From the NCBI RefSeq assembly GCF_000967425.1, contig NZ_FO082820.1, forward strand, positions 3,961,501-4,025,500: DNA of 64,000 nt. The letters are read 5' to 3'. Made by a program: the position numbers and the translations under genes. The DNA comes from Pseudorhizobium banfieldiae (GTDB lineage: Bacteria; Pseudomonadota; Alphaproteobacteria; Rhizobiales; Rhizobiaceae). Numbering within the stretch: position 1 is the stretch's first letter; each line of letters starts with the position of its first letter. Shown piece after piece: positions 40,125-49,656 of this stretch. The notes under the pieces were generated by a model. That model was not told the origin of the DNA. It saw only the letters and a list, made by a program, of their open reading frames with translations, and searched no databases.

Positions 40125-40170
40125 ATTGGCTACACGGTGACGAAGGACGGGCAAACGACCCTCCTGCTCG

Positions 40171-41310
40171 TCAGCCTTCGAAAAACTCCTTCATCCGGGC
40201 GAAGAAGCCGGTCGACTCGGGATTGTTTTCCTTCGAGGAGATGTCCTCGAATTCCTGCAGCAGTTCGCGCTGACGCTTGGTCAGCTTCTGAGGCGTCTCG
40301 ATCTGGATCTGGATATACAGGTCGCCCGTCTGTGACGAACGCAGTACTGGCATGCCCTTGCCCTTGAGGCGAAACTGCTTGCCGGGCTGCGTGCCTTCCG
40401 GCACCGTCACCCGGGACTTGGTCCCGTCCAGCGTCGCAACGTCAAATGTTCCGCCCAGTGCGGCGGTCGTCATCGAAATCGGCACCGTGCAGAACAGGTC
40501 TGCGCCGTCGCGCTGGAAGAACTGGTGCGGCTTCACCGACAGGAAGATGTAGAGATCACCGGCTGGTCCACCGCGCATGCCGGCTTCGCCCTCGCCCTGA
40601 AGGCGAATGCGGGTGCCGTCCTCGATGCCGGCCGGGATGTTGACCGACAGCGAGCGCTCTTCCGATACGCGCCCCTGACCATGGCACTTGGTACACGGAT
40701 CGGTGATCGTCTGGCCGCGCCCGTGACAGGTCGGACAGGTCCGCTCGACGGAAAAAAAGCCCTGGCTGGCGCGCACTCGACCGGAGCCGTGACAGGTACC
40801 GCAGGTTTTCGGCTGCGTCCCTGGTTTCGCCCCCGAGCCCGAACAGACATCGCAGGTGATGGAGGTCGGGACGCGGATCTGGGCGGTCTTGCCGCTGAAG
40901 GCTTCTTCCAGCGTGATTTCCATGTTGTAGCGGAGGTCGGCGCCGCGCTCGCGACCGCCGGAGGAGCGTCGTGCCCGTCCACCGCCCATCATCTCGCCAA
41001 AGATATCCTCGAAGATATCCGAGAAGCCGCCGGCGCCTGCCGCACCGAAACCACCGCCCATGCCGCCAGGGCCCATGCCACCGGCTTCGAAGGCGGCGTG
41101 TCCGAACCGGTCGTAGGCGGCACGCTTCTGGGGATCCTTCAAGGTCTCGTAGGCCTCGTTGATCTCCTTGAACTTCTTTTCGGCCTCGGTATCGCCCGGA
41201 TTCTTGTCGGGATGATACTTCATCGCGAGCTTGCGGAAGGCGCTCTTCAACTCCTTCTCGTCAGCGGACCTGCCGACACCCAAGGTTTCGTAAAAATCAG
41301 CTTTTGCCAT
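40171..41310 (-). CDS. dnaJ: Chaperone protein DnaJ
   Basis: DnaJ delivers unfolded proteins to DnaK and stimulates its ATPase. The 379-residue protein has the J domain with the HPD motif ([10 protein letters not shown]), a Gly/Phe-rich region, four CxxCxGxG zinc motifs ([32 protein letters not shown]) and the C-terminal substrate-binding domains. It follows dnaK by 92 bases. Confidence 0.97.
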   Translation of the reverse strand: MAKADFYETLGVGRSADEKELKSAFRKLAMKYHPDKNPGDTEAEKKFKEINEAYETLKDPQKRAAYDRFGHAAFEAGGMGPGGMGGGFGAAGAGGFSDIFEDIFGEMMGGGRARRSSGGRERGADLRYNMEITLEEAFSGKTAQIRVPTSITCDVCSGSGAKPGTQPKTCGTCHGSGRVRASQGFFSVERTCPTCHGRGQTITDPCTKCHGQGRVSEERSLSVNIPAGIEDGTRIRLQGEGEAGMRGGPAGDLYIFLSVKPHQFFQRDGADLFCTVPISMTTAALGGTFDVATLDGTKSRVTVPEGTQPGKQFRLKGKGMPVLRSSQTGDLYIQIQIETPQKLTKRQRELLQEFEDISSKENNPESTGFFARMKEFFEG

Positions 41311-41402
41311 GGAGGTAACGGCTCCCGAAAGGATTCCGGCTGCACGATGGCAGCCGGAGTTTCTAGTCGACTATCTTCATGAGGGTCGCCAACAGACGAG
41401 CC

Positions 41403-43310
<1,908 letters not shown>

Positions 43311-43420
43311 TTTTCTCTCTCCTTTAAGCGAACCGTCGGAACCCCGGTCAGGCATTCCGCTGACAGTTCCTCGAATGGGATGGTCTTGTGTATTCCGGCA
43401 GCATTCGCTGCGTCATGCGG

Positions 43421-43452
43421 CGTATATAAGGACGTGATTTTTCGACTGCAAG
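43421..43452 (-). promoter_or_regulatory. RpoH (sigma-32) heat-shock promoter of dnaK
   Basis: On the minus strand CTTG is followed by 18 bases and CTTATATACG, matching the alphaproteobacterial RpoH consensus CTTG-N17/18-CYTATNTNNG in every fixed position. It lies about 115 bases before the dnaK start. Confidence 0.85.
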
Positions 43453-43513
43453 GCGCGCCGCCATGCCGACGCCGGTAAAAAAACACGCAATTGTGAATGG
43501 GGCGCTTTCGACC

Positions 43514-45817
43514 TCACTGGCCCATGATCAGGTCGTAGAGGGTTGTCTGCCGGGACGATCCCCTCCCGCTCGGGGAGCCGACTTCACCGGGTGGTATCGG
43601 GCCTTCAGCATAATCCTCGCGCGGCATGGGTGCATCTTCGAACCCGTCGTAGGGGCCGCGATATTCGCGGTAATCGCGTACGGGAATTTCGCCGTCGGGT
43701 GGATAGGCGTCGTGACGCGGCGCAGAGGGGGCGGCCGGATAGTCATCGGGCGTAGAAGATCCGGGGAGCACTCCGGAAATGATGTCACCGATCGTCGTTG
43801 GCTCCCTCTCCGGCTCGGCAGCCGGTGGCAGCGCGAAGCCGCCATGGCTGCCGAACAGCGGTGTCGGCGAGTAGCCTGCATGGGCGGCCGTCATGTAATT
43901 CTTCCACGCCCTTGCAGGCAGGCCGCCCCCCGTCACCTTTTTCATTGAGGTGCCGTCGTCGTTCCCGAACCAGATCCCCGTGGTCATGATGCTGGTAAAG
44001 CCGACGAAGATCGCGTCCCGGAAGGATTGGGTCGTGCCCGTCTTGCCGGCTGCCTGCCAGTTATCGAGCCTCGCCGCCTTGCCGGTGCCTTCCTGGATGA
44101 CCCGCGTGAGCATGCTGTTCATTGTGGCGACGATGGTTTCGCTAAGCACCCGCGGCGGGTTGCCATAGCTGCTCTCGTGAAGAACATTGCCGTCCGTGTC
44201 GAGGATGCGGCGCACGATGTGCGGGGTCGCCTTGTAGCCTCCGTTCATGAAGGGGGCGTAGGCGGCCGTCAGTTCCACGAGCGGCACTTCGGATGTCCCG
44301 AGCGCGATGGATGCGTTAGGCTGCATCTCCTGCTCTATGCCCATCCGGTGTGCCAGTCTCACCACCTCGTCCGGTCCGACCTCCATGACCAGCTGGGCGG
44401 CAATGGTGTTGAGCGACTGGGAGAGCGCCGAAGAGACCGTTACCTGACCGCGGTACTTCTGGTCGTAGTTCTCCGGCGTCCACTTGCCGATCCGGACCGG
44501 TGCGTCGTTGCGCACGGAGTCCGGCCGTATCCCGGCTTCGAGGGCGGCGGCATAGACGAACGGCTTGAAGGCGGATCCCGGCTGACGCTTGGCGGTCACG
44601 GCGCGGTTGAACTGGCTCTGCGCGTAATCCTTGCCGCCCACCAGCGCGCGAATGGCGCCCGTGGCATCCATTGAGACCAGGGCCGCCTGGCTGGCATTGA
44701 GCTTGCCGCCCTCGTCGTCAAGAATATCCGTGAGGGCCTCTTCTGCCTTGCGTTCGAGCGAGAGGTCGATGGTCGTCTCGACCACGACGTCCTGCTTCAC
44801 CTCGCCAAGCAGCTTCTTGACCTCGTCCATGACTATGTCGGCAGCGTAGTGTTCCGCGCCCGACCAGTAGCTGCGGGCCTTTGTGGGCGGCTGGGACATG
44901 GCGGTCTTGATCTCGTCTTCCGTGACGTAGCCCTCCTCCAGCATAGCCCCGAGTACCACCTGGGCACGCTCTTCGGCCGCTTCCGGGTCGCGCGCGGGAG
45001 ACAGGCGGGAAGGGGCCTTCAGCAGCCCGGCGAGAAGTGCCGCCTCGCCCAGGTTCACGTCACGAGCGGACTTGTTGAAGTACCGTCGCGACGCTGCTTC
45101 CACTCCATAGGCGTTCGAGCCGAAGAAGACCCGGTTGAGATACATCGCCAGGATCTGGTCCTTGCTGAATTTGTGTTCCAGCCAGAAGGCAAGCAGCACC
45201 TCCTGGATCTTCCGCTCGAAGGTTCTTTCGGGGGAGAGGAACAGGTTCTTGGCAAGTTGCTGGGTGATGGTGGAGCCGCCCTGGATCGGTTGGCCGGTAA
45301 CATTGTTGATGAAGGCGCGCGTCAGCCCCAGCGGGTCGACCCCGAAATGCATGTAGAAGCGCCGGTCCTCGATCGCCATGACCGCCTGCGGGATGAAGGG
45401 CGACATCTCCTCGAGCGCCAGCGCTTCGCCGCCCGTGGCGCCGCGGTTTGCGATCACGGAGCCGTCGGTGGAGACGATCTTGATGTTTGGAGGACGGTCC
45501 GGGATGGCCCAGGTGCTCGCGGCGGGCATCTGGGCGCCGAAGTACAGCACGAGGCCGCCCACGCCGATCCCGACCCATATGCCGAGAACAAGGCACCAAT
45601 AGAGAAGGGAACGAAGAGGCGCAAAAAAGCCGCGGGACTGCCGGGTCGGTTTGCCCTTGCGAGGCCGGCGCGGCGCCTCCTTCCTCGCTGGCGACGGCCG
45701 CTTCCTGCCGCCGCCGGCTATCCGGTCTTCGGAACGAAGCCGGAAATCCTCGTCGACATATTCACCGTCGTCAAAGGAGGGCTCGACCCTCTGTCCCGAT
45801 TTTCGTTTCGCCGCCAT
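43514..45817 (-). CDS. Class A penicillin-binding protein (PBP1A-type)
   Basis: This bifunctional enzyme polymerises and cross-links peptidoglycan. The 767-residue protein has a basic cytoplasmic N-terminus, one membrane helix (WCLVLGIWVGIGVGGLVLYF), a GT51 transglycosylase domain with AIEDRRFYMHFG and GGSTITQQLAKNLFLSPE, and a transpeptidase domain with the SxxK motif in QPGSAFKPF, SLN in SQSLNT and KTGTT. The C-terminal 130 residues are Pro/Asp-rich and acidic. ATG 45817 is chosen because the protein then starts MAAKRKSGQR. Confidence 0.95.
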   Translation of the reverse strand: MAAKRKSGQRVEPSFDDGEYVDEDFRLRSEDRIAGGGRKRPSPARKEAPRRPRKGKPTRQSRGFFAPLRSLLYWCLVLGIWVGIGVGGLVLYFGAQMPAASTWAIPDRPPNIKIVSTDGSVIANRGATGGEALALEEMSPFIPQAVMAIEDRRFYMHFGVDPLGLTRAFINNVTGQPIQGGSTITQQLAKNLFLSPERTFERKIQEVLLAFWLEHKFSKDQILAMYLNRVFFGSNAYGVEAASRRYFNKSARDVNLGEAALLAGLLKAPSRLSPARDPEAAEERAQVVLGAMLEEGYVTEDEIKTAMSQPPTKARSYWSGAEHYAADIVMDEVKKLLGEVKQDVVVETTIDLSLERKAEEALTDILDDEGGKLNASQAALVSMDATGAIRALVGGKDYAQSQFNRAVTAKRQPGSAFKPFVYAAALEAGIRPDSVRNDAPVRIGKWTPENYDQKYRGQVTVSSALSQSLNTIAAQLVMEVGPDEVVRLAHRMGIEQEMQPNASIALGTSEVPLVELTAAYAPFMNGGYKATPHIVRRILDTDGNVLHESSYGNPPRVLSETIVATMNSMLTRVIQEGTGKAARLDNWQAAGKTGTTQSFRDAIFVGFTSIMTTGIWFGNDDGTSMKKVTGGGLPARAWKNYMTAAHAGYSPTPLFGSHGGFALPPAAEPEREPTTIGDIISGVLPGSSTPDDYPAAPSAPRHDAYPPDGEIPVRDYREYRGPYDGFEDAPMPREDYAEGPIPPGEVGSPSGRGSSRQTTLYDLIMGQ

Positions 45818-46092
45818 GTCGCGTCGGTCACCCCCGCTGCGCCGGCCGCGACCGGCGGTTGCACATCGCCCGCGCATTCCGCTGGACTCTAAATGCGGCG
45901 ATTTAAGGGGGGGTTAAGACCTCTGAAATGCGAGGCTGAGAGGTATCCTTTCCGGGAAATCCCGATGTCTCCTCATCCCGCCACTGCCGGCGGCCAATTG
46001 ACGCGGTGCTACGGACACTGGCCCGGCGCGCCGGATGATAGACGCAGAAACGCGCGACGATCGCAGAGTACGGGCACCTGCTTGCCATAAAC

Positions 46093-46350
46093 TTGCCATG
46101 TTGGAGGAAGCCTCGTGAGGATGCCTATCTCAACGGTCATGATCACGATCTGTCCTGCATCGAGGATGAAGGCATAGCCTATTTTACGTCCGGAGCCGGA
46201 GCCGAGGCTCGTCCGGTTAAGCCCCATCCCCGTGCACTCTTCAGCGAGGCGCGCATTGGCTTTCTCGCAGCCTGCCTGAAGGATGAAAGCGCAGAGTTCG
46301 ATTTCATTGGGGACGACGGTACCGTCCTGTTCAAGAAGACGATCGCTTAA
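46093..46350 (+). pseudogene. Remnant of a metallophosphoesterase (acid phosphatase-like)
   Basis: The frame encodes the C-terminal end of a calcineurin-like phosphatase: YLNGHDHDLSCIEDEGI with the metal-ligand GHDHD motif, then YFTSGAGAEARPV. The N-terminal catalytic part is missing. The bases just before (46093-46126) look like a frame-shifted copy of the helix that normally precedes the motif, and no ribosome site is present. Nothing recognisable remains between 45818 and 46092, where I see no other gene. I read this as a decayed gene, not a working 85-residue protein. Confidence 0.65.
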
Positions 46351-46443
46351 GTCGATGTGACCCGGTCCCTCGGATCGCTGTCTCGAAGAACGGAGAAGGA
46401 AGATGAAGCGGCCGGCCCGATTGATCCAGACCGGCCGTCGACA

Positions 46444-46695
46444 TCAGCAGTCGTCGATGTAGCGGTTTCCGTAGCGGTCGCGATAGTAGCAGCGGCCAGG
46501 TTGATCCTGCACGCTTCCGATCAGGGCGCCGGATGCGCCGCCCACAGCAGCGCCGACAGCGGCACCGCGAACATCTCCGGTCACGGCACCGCCCACGACG
46601 GCTCCGGTCGCCGCACCGATACCGGCGCCACGTTCAGTTGCCGTGCATGCGGCCAGCGAGAGGGTGACGCAGCCGATGGCGAGTATCTTTTTCAT
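46444..46695 (-). CDS. Small glycine-zipper lipoprotein
   Basis: This 83-residue protein has a lipoprotein signal (CVTLSLAACTATERGAG) with the lipidated Cys near residue 17. A glycine-zipper region, GAATGAVVGGAVTGDVRGAA, follows, then a short Tyr/Arg/Asp-rich end (YYRDRYGNRYID). Such proteins sit in the outer membrane. AGGGAGA lies upstream of the start. The function is unknown. Confidence 0.85.
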   Translation of the reverse strand: MKKILAIGCVTLSLAACTATERGAGIGAATGAVVGGAVTGDVRGAAVGAAVGGASGALIGSVQDQPGRCYYRDRYGNRYIDDC

Positions 46696-46850
46696 GAGTG
46701 ATCTCCCTTGTTGTCACGAAGGGTGAACCCATGGCCTCCGCGGTGGTTTCATGGCGCAGGCAGGAAATTCGGCTCAGGGAGCGGATTTGTGATTTTGCCT
46801 TCTCACAGTTCGAGCGTACCCTGCAGCCGCAACCAAGGAAGGAGAATGCC

Positions 46851-47051
46851 ATGAAGTTAATTCTCGCAACCCTTTCGGCGCTCGGCCTGATGGCATCTGC
46901 GGCGTTGGCTGACTGTGCGGGACACCCCAAGGTGACCGCTTCGACATCTGTCGACTACTCCACCACGACCGCAAGCGTCGCCTCTGACGATCAGACGCTC
47001 GTCGCGTCGAAGAAAAAGCCTGTCGAAGAGCAGAGCGTCGCAACCGAGTAG
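46851..47051 (+). CDS. Small secreted protein, unknown function
   Basis: A 66-residue protein with a clean signal peptide (MKLILATLSALGLMASAALA) and a mature part rich in Ser, Thr and Lys. GGAAGGAGA precedes the ATG by six bases. The mature part has one Cys and no recognised domain. Confidence 0.75.
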   Translation: MKLILATLSALGLMASAALADCAGHPKVTASTSVDYSTTTASVASDDQTLVASKKKPVEEQSVATE

Positions 47052-47152
47052 GTTCTCTGAAAGACGTGGCAGGTGACCGCCGTTTCCCTCCTTGGAGCGG
47101 AACAATGTCGCGCGCACTCCGTTGCGCTCCTGAACGATGAAAGGACTATGCC

Positions 47153-47350
47153 ATGCCGAACAGAGATCCAATACCGACACCGGCGTCCGAAACTCCTCGG
47201 GGCCCGACCTCTACCCCCGGCATTCCGGACAGGACGCAGGGCAAGCCACCTCTGACGCCGGTTCAGGATCCAGGAGATACGAAGAACCCACAGGATCCGA
47301 ATCTTGATCCGGCGCTTCTGCCGATCGGCGATCCTGCCGGCGCAGCGTAA
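47153..47350 (+). CDS. Small Pro/Asp-rich hypothetical protein
   Basis: A 65-residue protein, almost one quarter Pro, without signal peptide or membrane segment; likely disordered. AAAGGAC lies seven bases before the ATG. I know only unnamed rhizobial proteins with a similar MPxRDPxPTPA start. Confidence 0.6.
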   Translation: MPNRDPIPTPASETPRGPTSTPGIPDRTQGKPPLTPVQDPGDTKNPQDPNLDPALLPIGDPAGAA

Positions 47351-47564
47351 GGCGGAGCCGTGAACGACCATGAGCGAGCGCCATCCCCCGGCGCTCGCTC
47401 AACGTCTTTTTCGGGCCGTTAGCCCCGCAGCTCCGTGCGCGCAACCTGCCTCGACGCAAGCCCTGCACAAGTCCGCCTTCATAAAGCCAAAGTTTATGCG
47501 ATCAATCCGCTCTAGGGAACAGGGGTGGAACTTGATTTGGGCCGCAACAGCAGGGGAGGTTCGT

Positions 47565-47783
47565 GTGCCGACTAAGACGGTTCGCAATCCGGTAGGCCCG
47601 GACCAGCTGAGCATGTTGCAGAAAGTGTTCGACCAAGCATGTGTCGAGCACAACATCAGCAAGTCGAGCCCCGATGGGGAGGCGCTTGCCCTGATCCTTG
47701 TTCACTCCATGCAGAAGGGCCTGAGCGAGCAGGAGAAGCTCGAATCGCTCGCCCATATCCTCGCCGAAAGCCGCGGCACCTGA
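47565..47783 (+). CDS. Small conserved hypothetical protein
   Basis: A 72-residue helical protein starting VPTKTVRNPVGPDQLSMLQK. GTG 47565 follows the strong ribosome site GGGGAGGT at five bases, which decides the start; a longer frame from 47370 has no such site and unlike composition. The helical part (QKVFDQACVEHNISKSSPDG and EALALILVHSMQKGL) resembles an EF-hand-free helical bundle. The function is unknown. Confidence 0.75.
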   Translation: MPTKTVRNPVGPDQLSMLQKVFDQACVEHNISKSSPDGEALALILVHSMQKGLSEQEKLESLAHILAESRGT

Positions 47784-47860
47784 GCATCGCAGCTGGCTCC
47801 GGGACGGAACCTATTGCAGCGCGAAAAGTTGATCCGGCACGAGCAACGATGGAGGCTGCT

Positions 47861-48172
47861 ATGGTCGAATCTGCAGGAAGCGTGAAGCCGATGGGCGAGA
47901 CTGATTCCGATCGGAACGGAAAGATCGGCGAAGATATTGCACGGTTGAGGGCTGAGGTCGCGGCATTGAGGGACCGCCTCGCGGACCGCGCCGGAAGCGC
48001 GGCATCCTACGTCCAGGAAGAAGCGAGCTCGGTCGCCGGAGCGATCCGCGAGCATCCGGCGACCGCAACCACGATCTTCACGCTGGTAGGGGCGATCGGC
48101 TTCGCCATTGGCTATCTCGTCGGGACTCAGGCACTCGAAAACCGTAGCCCCTGGTACCGCCGCTATTACTGA
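47861..48172 (+). CDS. ElaB/YqjD/DUF883-like membrane-anchored protein
   Basis: A 103-residue protein with an N-terminal coiled coil (IARLRAEVAALRDRLADRAG), an Ala/Glu-rich linker and a C-terminal membrane helix (TIFTLVGAIGFAIGYLVGTQ) ending in a basic Tyr/Arg tail. That plan matches the ElaB/YqjD group, whose members anchor ribosomes to the membrane in E. coli. GGAGG lies six bases before ATG 47861. Confidence 0.75.
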   Translation: MVESAGSVKPMGETDSDRNGKIGEDIARLRAEVAALRDRLADRAGSAASYVQEEASSVAGAIREHPATATTIFTLVGAIGFAIGYLVGTQALENRSPWYRRYY

Positions 48173-48187
48173 CGCCCAGGCAAATCG

Positions 48188-48652
48188 TCAGGCCGTCTGG
48201 CAGACGTCGATCCATTTCGCATTGCTCAGTTCGGCCATCCGCTCCGGAGATATTCGGACGGCAGAATTCGCCGCGCCCGCTGCCGGGATGACTTCCGGCA
48301 CCACACGGAGCGACGCGTCGCAGAAGACCGGCACGTCCGAGATCAGTCCGAATGGACAGACGCCTCCTACGGGATGGCCGGTGAGTTGCGTTACGTCTTC
48401 ACCACCCAGCATCCGCGGCTTTGCGCCGAAGTGATCCCGAAATTTTCTGTTGTCCAGGCGGGCCGTTCCAGCCATGACGACCAATACTGCGGTCGGGCCT
48501 GCCTGAACGCCAATCGTCTTTGCGATTTGCACTGGCTCGACACCGTGGGCCGCCGCAGCGAGAGCAACCGTGGCGGAGCTCTCCTCGGTGACGATGACTT
48601 CTATATCGGGTGCGTAACGGGAAAAGAACTGGCGGACGGTGTCGAGGCTCAT
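48188..48652 (-). CDS. YbaK/EbsC-type aminoacyl-tRNA deacylase
   Basis: This 154-residue protein has the YbaK fold that clears mischarged tRNA in trans. Visible motifs are QIAKTIGVQAGPTAVLVVMA, DNRKFRDHFGAKPRML with the family Lys, and TGHPVGGVCPFGL. I chose ATG 48652; a longer frame runs into the sRNA region. The substrate could be Cys-, Ala- or Pro-tRNA. Confidence 0.85.
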   Translation of the reverse strand: MSLDTVRQFFSRYAPDIEVIVTEESSATVALAAAAHGVEPVQIAKTIGVQAGPTAVLVVMAGTARLDNRKFRDHFGAKPRMLGGEDVTQLTGHPVGGVCPFGLISDVPVFCDASLRVVPEVIPAAGAANSAVRISPERMAELSNAKWIDVCQTA

Positions 48653-48708
48653 GTCGAATGAATAGAATTTAGCCGAGTCAGAGGCAACTGGATTTCTGCT
48701 ATGCATAT

Positions 48709-48721
48709 GATGCAATGCTGC
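48709..48721 (+). promoter_or_regulatory. Copy of the motif upstream of the NfeR1-like promoter
   Basis: GATGCAATGCTGC matches 11 of 13 bases of GCTGCAATGCAGC at 12722-12734. It starts 50 bases before the -10, against 42 in the first copy. Confidence 0.4.
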
Positions 48722-48758
48722 GCTGCGAAAAGATCGCTGTTCTCCAAGCGCGGGCGGT

Positions 48759-48764
48759 GTATAT
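48759..48764 (+). promoter_or_regulatory. -10 element of the second NfeR1-like sRNA
   Basis: GTATAT at this position aligns with CTATAT of copy 1, and the following bases are nearly identical. The -35 is weak, which suggests reliance on an activator. Confidence 0.55.
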
Positions 48765-48770
48765 TTCAAT

Positions 48771-48886
48771 CATCGAAGGACGCACTCCTCCTCCCAGCGT
48801 TCCTTGGATGGGACCGGCAACACCTCCTCCTCCCAGTTGCTGGTCAGTATCGGAAACCCGGCGCTCCTCCTCCCGCGCCGGGTTTT
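48771..48886 (+). ncRNA. Alpha-r14/NfeR1-like trans-acting sRNA, copy 2
   Basis: Three hairpins with CCTCCTCCC-type loops match copy 1 in order and spacing. Hairpin 1 is GGACGC/GCGTTCC with one bulged base, hairpin 2 is GACCGGCAAC/GTTGCTGGTC and hairpin 3 is AACCCGGCGC/GCGCCGGGTT, followed by a short T-run as terminator. Stem sequences differ from copy 1 while pairing is kept, and loop motifs are the same, which is strong evidence for an RNA. It lies between the YbaK-like gene (minus) and cspA (plus). Confidence 0.85.
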
Positions 48887-48921
48887 CTGCTTTTGGAGGA
48901 TAGTCGATCGGCCGCTCATTC

Positions 48922-48950
48922 TTGACAGGGATGGGTCCCGCTTCTATCTC
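48922..48950 (+). promoter_or_regulatory. Promoter and long leader of cspA
   Basis: TTGACA, 17 bases, TATCTC. The predicted start near 48957 gives a leader of about 127 nt before cspA, typical of cold-shock mRNAs that refold at low temperature. Confidence 0.6.
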
Positions 48951-49083
48951 CTTCGCGTCGCTATTTGTTTGATAAGCCTGCTCTAAGCGCCCCGGTGCTC
49001 TCGACCATCTTTCTGCAAATACGAACTTCCCCGTTCCGGCCTTGCTGGGACATCGCCGATATTTGCATAAGAAAGGCATCGAT

Positions 49084-49293
49084 ATGGCTACTGGTACTGT
49101 TAAGTGGTTCAACGCAACCAAGGGCTATGGCTTCATCCAGCCGGATGACGGCAGCGCCGACGTTTTCGTCCACATTTCCGCTGTTGAGCGCGCCGGCATG
49201 AGCTCGTTGAACGACGGGCAGAAGCTCTCCTACGAACTGGTTACCGACCGCCGCTCCGGCAAGGTTGCTGCTGACCAGCTGCAGACAGCCTGA
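49084..49293 (+). CDS. cspA: Cold-shock protein, CspA family
   Basis: This 69-residue single-stranded nucleic acid-binding protein has the RNP1 and RNP2 motifs (KGYGFIQPD and DVFVHISAV) and starts with the classical [16 protein letters not shown]. It probably acts as an RNA chaperone. The start is ATG 49084; the terminator at 49317-49339 follows. Confidence 0.96.
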   Translation: MATGTVKWFNATKGYGFIQPDDGSADVFVHISAVERAGMSSLNDGQKLSYELVTDRRSGKVAADQLQTA

Positions 49294-49316
49294 TTCAGGT
49301 TTGAATTCTGACGAGA

Positions 49317-49339
49317 AGGCCGGCCTGTCCGGCCTTTTT
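49317..49339 (+). terminator. Intrinsic terminator of cspA
   Basis: AGGCCGG and CCGGCCT pair around a 5-base loop and are followed by TTTTT. Confidence 0.9.
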
Positions 49340-49473
49340 GTATTTTAGCTCTTGCAAATAGAGATCCTTCTTCCCATCTCTCGGTTTATCGGCATTTCCG
49401 GCGCAGTGAGCAAATGCGGGAAACCGCGCCATCGCGCCGATGGTTGGCATATTCGTTGTTTACGAAATGTTAA

Positions 49474-49629
49474 CCAGCAGGGGCGATGATGATCGCCAGA
49501 GCCGCGGTTGGCCTCAAGCGCCTGAAGCGGACGCGCCGGAAATGCCAGTCCCGATTCCTGGGTGACCACGGATGTACTGGCACTGAAAGAATCGGGAATC
49601 AGAAAGGTCGGGCCAGCCCGACCTTTTTT
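49474..49629 (+). ncRNA. Candidate structured RNA with competing stems and terminator
   Basis: No protein gene lies in 49340-49656. The plus strand has a terminator with a perfect 9-bp stem, AAGGTCGGG/CCCGACCTT (49604-49625), and six T's. Just upstream are interleaved complementary pairs: TGCCAGT (49543-49549) with ACTGGCA (49576-49582), and CCCGATTC (49550-49557) with GAATCGGG (49589-49596). These could form a pseudoknot or alternate states. A weak promoter, TTGGCA at 49444, might start it. The hairpin also ends the M20 gene on the minus strand, so the RNA call is tentative. Confidence 0.35.
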
Positions 49630-49656
49630 GTGCGTAAAGTTCGAGCCGAGCTTCGG

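Noticed and set aside
40074..40367. Plus-strand frame between slyX and dnaJ
   Set aside because: Two thirds lie opposite dnaJ, the TTG start has no ribosome site of its own and the translated product resembles nothing.
48699..49121. Open frame on the minus strand across the second NfeR1-like sRNA
   Set aside because: It covers the sRNA, its promoter and the cspA promoter, has no ribosome site, and its Gly-rich stretch is only the reverse of the CCTCCTCCC loops.
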